Source of the DNA: JBCDCP01 sp039181495
GTDB taxonomy: Bacteria > Pseudomonadota > Alphaproteobacteria > Rhizobiales > Tepidamorphaceae
Length of the DNA stretch: 16,572 bases
Reading direction: 5' to 3'
Assembly: GCA_039181495.1 (NCBI GenBank)
Contig: JBCDCP010000068.1
Location: 1-16,572, forward strand
Shown: positions 1 through 6,709 of the stretch, piece by piece
Layout: each line of letters opens with the position of its first letter
Position numbering within the stretch: the stretch's first letter is position 1
Program-made: the position numbers and the translations under genes
Notes under the pieces: generated by a model
Told to the model about the DNA's origin: nothing
Database searches by the model: none
What the model saw: the letters and a program-made list of their open reading frames with translations, nothing else

Positions 1-602
1 GCCAGATCCTTGATGGTCACCAGCACTTCCTTGACCGTCTCGGGGTCGAGCGCCGCGGTGACCTCATCGAACAGCATCACGTCCGGCTGCATGGCGAGTG
101 AACGGGCAATCGCCACACGCTGCTGCTGGCCGCCGGAGAGCTCGCCAGGATAGGAGTCTTCCTTGCCTTCAAGCCGCACTTTGGCAAGCAGTTTGCGGGC
201 GCGCTCACGAACCTCGTTGGGATCCTCCTTGAGCACCTTCACCGGCGCCATCATGATGTTCTCGAGCGCGGTCTTGTGCGGGAATAGATTGTATTGCTGG
301 AACACCATGCCGACCTTCTTGCGGAGCTCCAGCTTGTCGAGATCCGGCGTGTGAACCTCCTGCCCCTCCACCGTGATCGATCCGGACTGGATGTCGTTCA
401 GCGCATTGATACAGCGGATCAGGGTGGACTTGCCTGAGCCGGACGGGCCGATGATGCAGATCACTTCGCCCTTCATGACATCGAAGGACACGCCCTTGAG
501 CACCTCGAGGTCTCCGAAGCTCTTATGCACATCGCGGATCGAGACGATCGGTTGATCGGGAGTCCAACCATTTTGGGTATTGGCGGTTGCTGCATCGGTC
601 AT
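1..602 (-). CDS. Polar amino-acid ABC transporter ATP-binding protein (partial; C-terminus beyond left edge)
   Basis: This is the ATPase subunit of the amino-acid importer encoded by the three genes upstream; it hydrolyses ATP on the cytoplasmic face. About 200 residues are present and the frame is open to the window edge; family members are usually about 240-260 residues, so roughly the last 50 are missing. Visible motifs are Walker A GPSGSGKST (residues 52-60), the Q-loop FQQYNLFP (101-108), the ABC signature LSGGQQQR (155-162), Walker B VMLFDE (175-180) and the D-loop ALDPE (184-188). The ATG at 602 lies 17 bp after the stop of the preceding permease, with a modest GGAA about 8 nt upstream. 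It closely resembles the GlnQ/HisP/AapP group. The subfamily is certain; the transported substrate is not. It is transcribed with its neighbours. Confidence 0.95.
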   Translation of the reverse strand, partial: MTDAATANTQNGWTPDQPIVSIRDVHKSFGDLEVLKGVSFDVMKGEVICIIGPSGSGKSTLIRCINALNDIQSGSITVEGQEVHTPDLDKLELRKKVGMVFQQYNLFPHKTALENIMMAPVKVLKEDPNEVRERARKLLAKVRLEGKEDSYPGELSGGQQQRVAIARSLAMQPDVMLFDEVTAALDPETVKEVLVTIKDL

Positions 603-619
603 GACATCGGTTCCAAGGT

Positions 620-1531
620 TCAGAGTTTGACCGCGAATTTGCGTTCGAGCGCGATGGTCGCGCGGGCGATCGGGTAGCAATAGGCAAAGAAGATCAGCAG
701 CGCGAAGCCGAAGAACGGCACCAGCAATTCGGGGTGATTGTCCTCCGCCTCGATGGCCTGGCGCGACAGATTGATGATCTCCTCGACACCAAGCAGCGAG
801 CAGAGCGGGGTCGCCATGGTGAGGATGGCGTACCAGTTCATCCATGGCGGGATCATGCGCTTGAAGCATTGCGGCAGGATGATCTCAAACAGGGTCTGGC
901 GACGTGAAAAGGCGAGACTCTCGGCCGCCTCCCACTGGCCCGAGGGCACCGAATTGATCGCACCGCGCACCACTTCGGCGATGTTGGCCATGATCGGTAG
1001 CGAGAGCCCAATCACCGCCTTCATCCAGGCTGGGAAGGGAATGATCAGCCCGAAGATTTCGAACTCGAACGGGAAGGCCAGAAGCACAATGAACAGCAGC
1101 ACCAGCCAAGGCGAGTTACGAAACAGCTGGGTGATGAAAATGGCCGGATAACGGATCAGCCCCAATGGCGAAATCTGCATCAGCCCGAGAACGATGCCGA
1201 GCACGGTGCCGATCGCCATCGAGAAGAAGCTGATCAGGATGTTGAACAGAAATCCGCTGCCAACAATGAAGGGGATCCACTTCCAGAGCGCCTGAAAGGC
1301 CTCCGTGTAGGTGTAGTTTGACTGCGCCAGAGCCATCGCGGGCCAAAGCGCGACTATCGCGGCAATGCACAACATCCCACGCCAGCCTGTTCCGGCGAGG
1401 AAGCGCGAGAACATCAGCGGATCGTGGAACGTACGGCCAGACGGATCGAACGGCTTGAGGACCGGAAGATCGGTCGTTCCCGCCATCGTCACACCGGGGA
1501 TCCCGGGTATGTTCGAGTAACGCCCGCTCAT
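620..1531 (-). CDS. Amino-acid ABC transporter permease (HisM-type), second permease of the pair, with N-terminal extension
   Basis: An inner-membrane permease that should form a heterodimer with the permease encoded just upstream. The ATG at 1531 overlaps the upstream stop as ATGA, which favours this start (303 residues) over one 14 codons earlier at 1573. The C-terminal 220 residues are a normal polar amino-acid permease: FRNSPW (137-142), and an EAA loop EAAESLAFS (201-209) followed by IILP (217-220). The usual glycine of the EAA loop is alanine (A207). The first 75 or so residues are extra. They include a hydrophilic stretch (1-48) and then a hydrophobic segment ending ALAQS (about 52-71) that looks like a signal peptide or an added transmembrane helix. 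Members of this family are commonly 215-250 residues. The role is sure; the meaning of the extension is unknown. Confidence 0.93.
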   Translation of the reverse strand: MSGRYSNIPGIPGVTMAGTTDLPVLKPFDPSGRTFHDPLMFSRFLAGTGWRGMLCIAAIVALWPAMALAQSNYTYTEAFQALWKWIPFIVGSGFLFNILISFFSMAIGTVLGIVLGLMQISPLGLIRYPAIFITQLFRNSPWLVLLFIVLLAFPFEFEIFGLIIPFPAWMKAVIGLSLPIMANIAEVVRGAINSVPSGQWEAAESLAFSRRQTLFEIILPQCFKRMIPPWMNWYAILTMATPLCSLLGVEEIINLSRQAIEAEDNHPELLVPFFGFALLIFFAYCYPIARATIALERKFAVKL

Positions 1532-2289
1532 GCCCGCGTTCCATAGCCGGGGATCGCCAACTGGCGCTCCCAACGGGTCATGCCCAAGACGAGAATTCCG
1601 ACCAGGCCGATATAGACCACGAACAACAGCACCATCGTGGGGTACTGTGCGCTCGGGAAATCGTTCCAGATGGTGACCGACTGATACAGCAGCTCGGGCA
1701 CCGCGATGGCGAAGGCCTGAGTGGTGGTCTTCACCAGATTGACCAGATTGTTGTTGAGCGCTGGCAACGACACCCTAAACGCCAGCGGCAGAACCACCTC
1801 CTTGTAGGTTTGCATGCGGGTGAAGCCGAGCGAATCCGAGGCTTCGCGCGTCGATTCAGGCACCGCCTCGATGCCAGCCCGGAAGATCTCGACATTGAAC
1901 GCGCCGGCGAAGAAAGACAGCGAGATGATTGCCCAACCGACATTGGAGATGATCGGCACTTCGAGCCAGCCATCGGGCGAATAGGTCGGCGTGAACTGCC
2001 CAAGCGCAAAATAGAAGAACAGCAGCTGCACGAAGGGCGGCGTGTTGCGGAAGAACTGGATGTAGCCCTGCACGATCGCGCGCACCAGGCGCGATGGCGA
2101 GCCTTGCGCCCAGGCGCCGACCACACCGATGATGACCGACAGGATAACGCAGGCCACCGACAGCATGATCGTGTAGTAGAGACCCTCGACGATCCGGTCC
2201 CAGGACCGCTCCTCGTAGAAGAAGATGAAGTTCCAGCGCGGATGATCGGCTGCCAGCTGGATGAAAAATTCGCGGAACGCGTCGAGCAT
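1528..2289 (-). CDS. Amino-acid ABC transporter permease (HisQ/GlnP-type), first permease of the pair
   Basis: A 253-residue inner-membrane permease with about five hydrophobic segments. Family signatures are FRNTPP (80-85) and a canonical EAA loop EASDSLGFT (149-157) followed by VVLP (165-168), which contacts the ATPase. I place the start at the ATG 2289 because it has a G-rich ribosome site (GGGGG) a few bases upstream; a TTG one codon earlier (2292) is also possible. Its stop overlaps the next permease start by 4 bp, so the two are translationally coupled. Upstream lie the intrinsic terminator hairpin and the binding-protein gene. Together with the second permease and the ATPase it makes the membrane part of a polar amino-acid importer. 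Confidence 0.95.
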   Translation of the reverse strand: MLDAFREFFIQLAADHPRWNFIFFYEERSWDRIVEGLYYTIMLSVACVILSVIIGVVGAWAQGSPSRLVRAIVQGYIQFFRNTPPFVQLLFFYFALGQFTPTYSPDGWLEVPIISNVGWAIISLSFFAGAFNVEIFRAGIEAVPESTREASDSLGFTRMQTYKEVVLPLAFRVSLPALNNNLVNLVKTTTQAFAIAVPELLYQSVTIWNDFPSAQYPTMVLLFVVYIGLVGILVLGMTRWERQLAIPGYGTRA

Positions 2290-2318
2290 CAAGCCCCCAA
2301 AACCCGGCTTGTCATCAC

Positions 2319-2350
2319 AAAGAAAAAGGGCACCCTCGAAAGGGTGCCCT
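2319..2350 (-). terminator. Intrinsic terminator / attenuator between binding protein and permease genes
   Basis: The perfect 10-bp inverted repeat AGGGCACCCT/AGGGTGCCCT (2327-2336 and 2341-2350) has a 4-base loop. Read on the minus strand it is followed directly by TTTTTCTTT, the classic Rho-independent layout. It starts about 15 bp after the binding-protein stop and lies inside the operon. It probably lets most transcripts end after the abundant binding protein while a fraction read through into the permeases and ATPase. The structure is seen directly; the partial read-through is inference. Confidence 0.88.
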
Positions 2351-2364
2351 GATTGGTTCTGGTG

Positions 2365-3198
2365 TTATTCGGCGAGCCAGTCCGCGAACCGCTCATTCTT
2401 GTCCTTGAGGTAGGCGGTGGGTTGAATGCCCCACTTCTTCTCAAGCTCGATCAATGTGCCTTCGCTGTGCCAGGCATATTGCATGCCGGACATGAAGCGG
2501 CCGAAGACGCAGTCCTTTTCAGCCGTTGGCACAGCCAGCGCCCAAGGGTTGTCATCCTCGGAGTTCAGCGGCATTTCGAAATCGTCCCAATTGCCGGAAG
2601 CAAGATCCGAGCCGATGGACGAGTCGTCATAGACCCAGGCAATGCACTTCTTGTCGCGAAGCGCCTGTTTGGCTTCGGCATTGCCGGTGAAGGCGATGAT
2701 CTCAGCCCCGTAGCGCTCTTCCACGATCTGATTGTAGAACGCGCCCTGCTTGCCGCAGACCGGCTTGCCGTTGAGGTCTTCCCAGCTGGTCAGACCCAGC
2801 GCCTTGGGCGACATGATGTTGGTGCCCGAGGTATAGTAATTCGGGCCAACAATGCCGACGATCTCGCGCCGATCCTTGCGGTCCGACATGGTGGCGATCA
2901 TCAGGTCGATCTTGCCCTGTTCAAGGAACTGCATGCGGTTCGAGGATTGCACCGCGATGACCTCGATATCGACGCCCATCTTGTCGGCCACGTCCATGGC
3001 CATGTCGACTTCCATGCCAACGATATCGCCATTGGTGTCGCGGAAGCCCCAGGGCTTGTAATCCGCCTTGACGCCGACAACGATCTTGCCGCGCTCCATG
3101 ACGCGGTTCCATGTCTCGTTGGTGCACGATGCTGCAAAGGCCGCCGTCGACGACATCAGCATTGCCATTGCAGTGGTGGCTGCGAGCATTTTCTTCAT
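2365..3198 (-). CDS. Periplasmic substrate-binding protein of a polar amino-acid ABC transporter (SBP_bac_3)
   Basis: A 277-residue periplasmic solute receptor that hands its ligand to the two permeases. I chose the ATG at 3198 because it gives a proper Sec signal peptide (MKK, then a hydrophobic core, cleavage near AFA at residues 20-22) and has AGGGGAAG 5 bases upstream. The same frame is open much farther upstream, but that part overlaps the regulator gene. Family features are GKIVVGVKADYKPWGF near the mature N-terminus, GMEVDMAMDVA, and IDLMIATMSDRKDRR. Cysteines near the mature start (C25), in PVCGK, KKCIAW and EKDCVFG could form disulfides. The ligand cannot be read from the sequence. 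The neighbouring FAD amine oxidoreductase hints at an amino acid or N-methyl derivative. Confidence 0.94.
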   Translation of the reverse strand: MKKMLAATTAMAMLMSSTAAFAASCTNETWNRVMERGKIVVGVKADYKPWGFRDTNGDIVGMEVDMAMDVADKMGVDIEVIAVQSSNRMQFLEQGKIDLMIATMSDRKDRREIVGIVGPNYYTSGTNIMSPKALGLTSWEDLNGKPVCGKQGAFYNQIVEERYGAEIIAFTGNAEAKQALRDKKCIAWVYDDSSIGSDLASGNWDDFEMPLNSEDDNPWALAVPTAEKDCVFGRFMSGMQYAWHSEGTLIELEKKWGIQPTAYLKDKNERFADWLAE

Positions 3199-3223
3199 GA
3201 TGACTTCCCCTGTTTTGCGCGAT

Positions 3224-3241
3224 GCCCGCTTGTCCGCGGGC
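3224..3241 (-). other. GC hairpin in the leader of the binding-protein gene
   Basis: GCCCGC and GCGGGC form a perfect 6-bp stem around a 6-base loop, between the regulator stop (3267) and the binding-protein ribosome site. No run of T follows on the minus strand, so it is not a good intrinsic terminator. It could be a processing or stability element, or chance in GC-rich DNA. Confidence 0.4.
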
Positions 3242-3266
3242 TTGCTTGCTTCATGGTGCGTGCAGT

Positions 3267-4133
3267 CTAGCTGCCACGGTCCAAGGCCTGGTTCTGTTCC
3301 TCCATTTTCTGAATTCGAGTTTGGACCTGCTTCCCGCCCCGCGCAACCAGCATTCCGATCAGTACTTCTAGCAGCACCACGGTGGCGGCATAGGAAGGAA
3401 AGAACTGCGGGCTTTCTGTCGGGACGATGAACTGATGGGCGGCATGTTGCAGCGCCGGACAGGTATGACTGTCGGTAACAAGCATGACGGTTGCCCCAGC
3501 TTCCGCAGCCAGTGCCGCAGCCCGGACGGAGCGGTTTGCGAATGGCACCTTCACGATGACAAAAACGATGTCGTCGGATGTCAGGTCGACCAGCGATTGT
3601 CCGACGCCACCGCCACGCCGCTCGGCGCGCGACCAGTTCGGCGACACCCAATTCCCCATGTAGCAGAAATAGTCAGCCAGCCCGGCTGATCCCCGGCTGG
3701 CAAGCACGATCACCCGACGCGCGCGGTCCAATGCGTCGGCTGCTGCTTCCAGCTTGTCAGATGCAAAAGACCGGGCCTGGGCGTCGATGTTCCCGACGCA
3801 CGCCTCCGACTGTCGGCCGAGAAACCCTGTCGTTCCGGATTGGGCCTCGGACTGCAGGCGCTTGGCCTTTTCAGACAGAATGCCGGCCTGCTGACCGATA
3901 TCTTCGCGGCTTGCCTCGCGGAGATCCTCATAGCTCGGAAATCCGATCTGCCGCGCCAGGCGGGAAAAGGTAGCGGGCGAAATGGAGGCATCGGCGGCAA
4001 CGCGCCGGAGACTGCGCGTGGCCACATCCAGCGGGTTGCGCGCGATGAAGTCGGCCGCTGAACGTTGCTTGCCCGTCAGGCTGGCGTAGTGCGTAGAAAT
4101 CGCTTCCCGGACTGAGGCGGCCCCTGCTGCCAT
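3267..4133 (-). CDS. RpiR/MurR-family transcriptional regulator (HTH + SIS domains)
   Basis: A 288-residue DNA-binding regulator. The N-terminal HTH_6 domain covers about residues 15-80 (LTGKQRSAADFI, then SISPATFSRLARQIGF). The SIS ligand-binding domain covers about 125-265 and includes VIVLASRGSAGLADY at 141-155. I prefer the ATG at 4133, which has GGAG 8 bases upstream. A longer frame begins with TTG at 4187, but that codon lies inside the palindrome and its TTGACA -35-like hexamer. SIS domains of this family normally sense phosphosugars, yet many alphaproteobacterial members sit beside amino-acid transporters. It lies at the head of the ABC operon, 68 bp before the binding-protein gene and divergent from the FAD oxidoreductase gene. 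It probably controls itself, the transporter and the oxidoreductase. Its effector is unknown. Confidence 0.9.
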   Translation of the reverse strand: MAAGAASVREAISTHYASLTGKQRSAADFIARNPLDVATRSLRRVAADASISPATFSRLARQIGFPSYEDLREASREDIGQQAGILSEKAKRLQSEAQSGTTGFLGRQSEACVGNIDAQARSFASDKLEAAADALDRARRVIVLASRGSAGLADYFCYMGNWVSPNWSRAERRGGGVGQSLVDLTSDDIVFVIVKVPFANRSVRAAALAAEAGATVMLVTDSHTCPALQHAAHQFIVPTESPQFFPSYAATVVLLEVLIGMLVARGGKQVQTRIQKMEEQNQALDRGS

Positions 4134-4141
4134 ACAGCGCG

Positions 4142-4145
4142 CTCC
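4142..4145 (-). promoter_or_regulatory. Ribosome binding site deciding the regulator start
   Basis: GGAG on the minus strand with an 8-base spacer to the ATG at 4133. The alternative upstream TTG start has no comparable site. Confidence 0.6.
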
Positions 4146-4175
4146 AACTGTTTCAATGAGTGTTGCGATTGTTTC

Positions 4176-4187
4176 TTGACATGTCAA
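4176..4187 (+). promoter_or_regulatory. Palindrome TTGACATGTCAA: probable shared -35/operator of the divergent promoters
   Basis: This perfect 12-bp palindrome lies between the divergent regulator and oxidoreductase genes. Because it is self-complementary it presents a consensus -35 hexamer TTGACA on both strands. Candidate -10 positions about 17 bp away are weak: TTTGTT at 4199-4204 on the plus strand and AACACT on the minus strand (near 4159-4164). A protein bound here would block both promoters. The palindrome is seen directly; promoter function is inference. Confidence 0.5.
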
Positions 4188-4202
4188 TCAGCCAATCATT
4201 TG

Positions 4203-4222
4203 TTTCAGACCGTGTTCTGAAA
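4203..4222 (+). promoter_or_regulatory. Inverted repeat TTTCAGA-N6-TCTGAAA, candidate operator
   Basis: Perfect 7-bp arms surround a 6-bp spacer, ending one base into the AAAGGA ribosome site of the oxidoreductase gene that starts at 4233. The size and symmetry suit a dimeric helix-turn-helix protein such as the adjacent RpiR regulator. An RNA hairpin masking the ribosome site is an alternative. Confidence 0.45.
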
Positions 4223-4232
4223 GGACCTTCCA

Positions 4233-6638
4233 GTGGCCGCAGCGGACATTCCGGCACACGCATCTGTCGTTGTTATCGGCGGCGGCGTGATGGGCTGTTC
4301 GACGCTCTATCATCTGGCCAAAGCGGGCGTGTCAGATGCCATACTGGTTGAACGCAACCAACTGACGTCCGGCACCACGTGGCACTCGGCAGCGCAGGTC
4401 CGGGCGCTCAGATCGAGCCGCAATCTGACAGAGCTTATCCGGTATTCGATCGCGCTGTATCAGAACCTCGAGGCTGAAACCGGTCAGGCAACAGGCTGGA
4501 TCGGGAAAGGCTCGCTGTCGATCGCAACGACGCCGGACAGGATGGTCCATATTGACCGTCAGGCGGCGCTGGCCGGGTTGTTTGACGTCCGCGCAGAAAC
4601 GATCACGACCGCCGAGGCGCTGGAACGCTGGCCGCTGATGAATGGGGACGATGTCATCGGCGCGGTGTGGTCGCCGGACGATGGTCGCGTCAGCCCATCT
4701 GATCTGTGTGCGGCTCTGGCGAAGGGGGTCAAGGCCCGCGGCGGCAGGGTGTTTGAGAACACGGCGGTGACCGGAATTGCCACGCGCGACGATCGGATCC
4801 ATGGAGTCGAAACGACCAAGGGCACCATCCGCTGTGAAGCTGTTGCCCTGTGTACCGGGCTTTGGAGCCGCGAGGCCGGCGGGATGGCTGGTGCTGACGT
4901 TCCGGTCTGGCCTTGCGAGCACTTCTATCTCCTGACCAAGCCGATCGAGGGCATCCGCGGCAATGTCCCGACGCTCTCGGATCATGACCGGCATCTCTAC
5001 ATTCGCGATGACTCCGGCGGTCTTTTGGTCGGCTGCTTTGAGCCACTGGGCAAGCCGATCGATCCGGACCGGCTGGGGCCGGATTTCGCGTTCCAGCTTC
5101 TGCCTGAAGACTGGGATCACTTCGAGCCGATGATGCTCAATGCCCTGCACCGGCTGCCCGCGCTCGAAACGGCAGAGGTCAAAATGCTGCTGAACGGGCC
5201 GGAGAGCTTCACGCCTGATGGCTCGTTCCTGCTCGGTGAGGTGGCCGACACAGCCGGGCTGTTTCTCGGCTGCGGCATGAACTCGGTCGGCGTGGCCACC
5301 GGCGGCGGAGCCGGCATGGCGCTGGCCCATGCGATCTTCAATGGCGCCCCACCAATGGACCTCCACGAGGTTGACCCAAACCGCTTTCCAGCCTGTTTCA
5401 ACTCGGCCGAAGCGCTTGCCGCCCGCGCGCCCGAGGTGCTCGGCAAGCACTATGAGATCACCTATCCTGGCCGTCAGTGGCAGACCGCGCGCCATCTAAG
5501 GCCAGTGCCCTGTAACGATCTGTGGCGCGGCCATTCTGCCCATTTTGGCCAGGTTTATGGCTGGGAGCGGCCGCTCTATTTCGGCAAGGCGTCCGAACCC
5601 GCGCTTTCATTCGGAGAGCCGGATTGGCACACGCATGTCCGCGAGGAAGTACTGGCAGCACATCAGCACGCGGCCCTGTTTGACCAATCGACATTCGGAA
5701 AGATCGATGTGCGCGGGCCGGACGCATGCGACTTTCTGAGCCGCATCTGCACAAACCGTATGGACCGCTCATCCGGCAGCGTCATCTACACGCTGATGCT
5801 CAATGAGAGTGGCGGTATCCTTTCAGATCTCACGGCCATCAGGATCGCGCATGATCATTACCGACTCTATGTCGGGACCGCCGCGATACGCCGTGATCTG
5901 GGATGGCTCAGGCGACATCTGCATAAAGACGAGCAGGTCGAACTCTCTGATGCGACTGGAGACTATGCCGTGCTGGGCCTTATGGGGCCGGAAGCCGGCA
6001 AAATCGCAGGCGCGTTGGGTGGTGTGGGGTTAGACCAGCTTAAGTACTTCAGGGCCGGATCTTTCCAACTGGCAGGTGTCGAGGTTCTTTCCGCCCGTCT
6101 GTCGTATGTCGGCGAGGCCGGCTGGGAGCTGACCTGTTCAGCCACGCACGCGCAAAGACTGGCAGAAGCAATACTCGTGGCCGGGGCGAAACCGGCTGGA
6201 CTGTTCGCCCAAACCTCGATGCGGATCGAGAAACGCTTTCTGGCCTACGGGCACGACATCGATACCGACACCAATCCCCATCAGGCAGGACTCAGTTTCG
6301 TCCTGCGAGAAGGCGGGGGCTTTAATGGCGCCGAAGCGCTCTCGTCATTGCCGGAGACGCGGCGCGCAAACCGGCTACTGACGATCATTCTGGAAGATCG
6401 AACCGCGGTGCCGATCGGCAACGAACCTGTCCTGTTCGATGGCCGCATCGTTGGCAAGACAACCTCGGCGGCATTCGGCTTCCGGATCGACCAGCCGATC
6501 GCTCTTGCAGACATCCATGACAGAACGGAATTGGACGATGGCATGGCGGTCGAGATCGACATCGCCGGCGCGAGGGTGTCCGGCCGCATCCTTAAGGGCG
6601 CCGCCTTCGATCCGTCCGGATCGCGCATGCGCGGTTGA
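4233..6638 (+). CDS. FAD-dependent amine oxidoreductase with C-terminal GcvT domain (dimethylglycine/sarcosine dehydrogenase family)
   Basis: This 801-residue protein probably removes N-methyl groups oxidatively from an amino acid such as dimethylglycine or sarcosine and passes the one-carbon unit to tetrahydrofolate. Residues 12-370 form a DAO-type FAD domain with the dinucleotide motif VVVIGGGVMG (G16, G18, G21). SGTTWHSA follows (46-53); its H51 matches the histidine that carries covalent FAD in dimethylglycine dehydrogenases. A linker domain spans about 373-428. A GCV_T domain covers about 430-690 (NESGGILSDL 524-533, SYVGEAGWEL 624-633, EKRFLAYGHDI 666-676), then a GCV_T_C barrel to about 790. 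The start is GTG, chosen for AAAGGA 7 bases upstream and because the FAD fold begins at residue 12. The gene is divergent from the RpiR-ABC operon. The exact substrate is not determinable. No electron-transfer partner is in the window. Confidence 0.9.
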   Translation: MAAADIPAHASVVVIGGGVMGCSTLYHLAKAGVSDAILVERNQLTSGTTWHSAAQVRALRSSRNLTELIRYSIALYQNLEAETGQATGWIGKGSLSIATTPDRMVHIDRQAALAGLFDVRAETITTAEALERWPLMNGDDVIGAVWSPDDGRVSPSDLCAALAKGVKARGGRVFENTAVTGIATRDDRIHGVETTKGTIRCEAVALCTGLWSREAGGMAGADVPVWPCEHFYLLTKPIEGIRGNVPTLSDHDRHLYIRDDSGGLLVGCFEPLGKPIDPDRLGPDFAFQLLPEDWDHFEPMMLNALHRLPALETAEVKMLLNGPESFTPDGSFLLGEVADTAGLFLGCGMNSVGVATGGGAGMALAHAIFNGAPPMDLHEVDPNRFPACFNSAEALAARAPEVLGKHYEITYPGRQWQTARHLRPVPCNDLWRGHSAHFGQVYGWERPLYFGKASEPALSFGEPDWHTHVREEVLAAHQHAALFDQSTFGKIDVRGPDACDFLSRICTNRMDRSSGSVIYTLMLNESGGILSDLTAIRIAHDHYRLYVGTAAIRRDLGWLRRHLHKDEQVELSDATGDYAVLGLMGPEAGKIAGALGGVGLDQLKYFRAGSFQLAGVEVLSARLSYVGEAGWELTCSATHAQRLAEAILVAGAKPAGLFAQTSMRIEKRFLAYGHDIDTDTNPHQAGLSFVLREGGGFNGAEALSSLPETRRANRLLTIILEDRTAVPIGNEPVLFDGRIVGKTTSAAFGFRIDQPIALADIHDRTELDDGMAVEIDIAGARVSGRILKGAAFDPSGSRMRG

Positions 6639-6694
6639 CGCATCGGGTCAGCGTCAGGCAACTCCATCCCACCTATGCCGAATTGAGGCTTTGC

Positions 6695-6701
6695 GGGAGA
6701 G
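6695..6701 (+). promoter_or_regulatory. Ribosome binding site deciding the LysR start
   Basis: GGGAGAG lies 8 bases before the ATG at 6710. It favours this start over an in-frame TTG at 6635 that overlaps the previous stop and would add 25 residues unlike LysR N-termini. Confidence 0.65.
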
Positions 6702-6709
6702 CTGCAGCC

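Noticed and set aside
3120..3198. Possible lipobox (AASC) in the ABC binding protein
   Set aside because: Position -3 is alanine rather than Leu/Val/Ile, and a normal signal-peptidase I site AFA fits better.
2353..3270. 305-codon plus-strand frame opposite the ABC binding-protein gene
   Set aside because: Antisense shadow of a gene with a clear signal peptide, ribosome site and family motifs; no recognisable protein features of its own.
4332..5495. 387-codon minus-strand frame inside the FAD oxidoreductase gene
   Set aside because: Antisense to a strongly conserved FAD domain; composition is shadow-like with many Arg and Gln and no domain.
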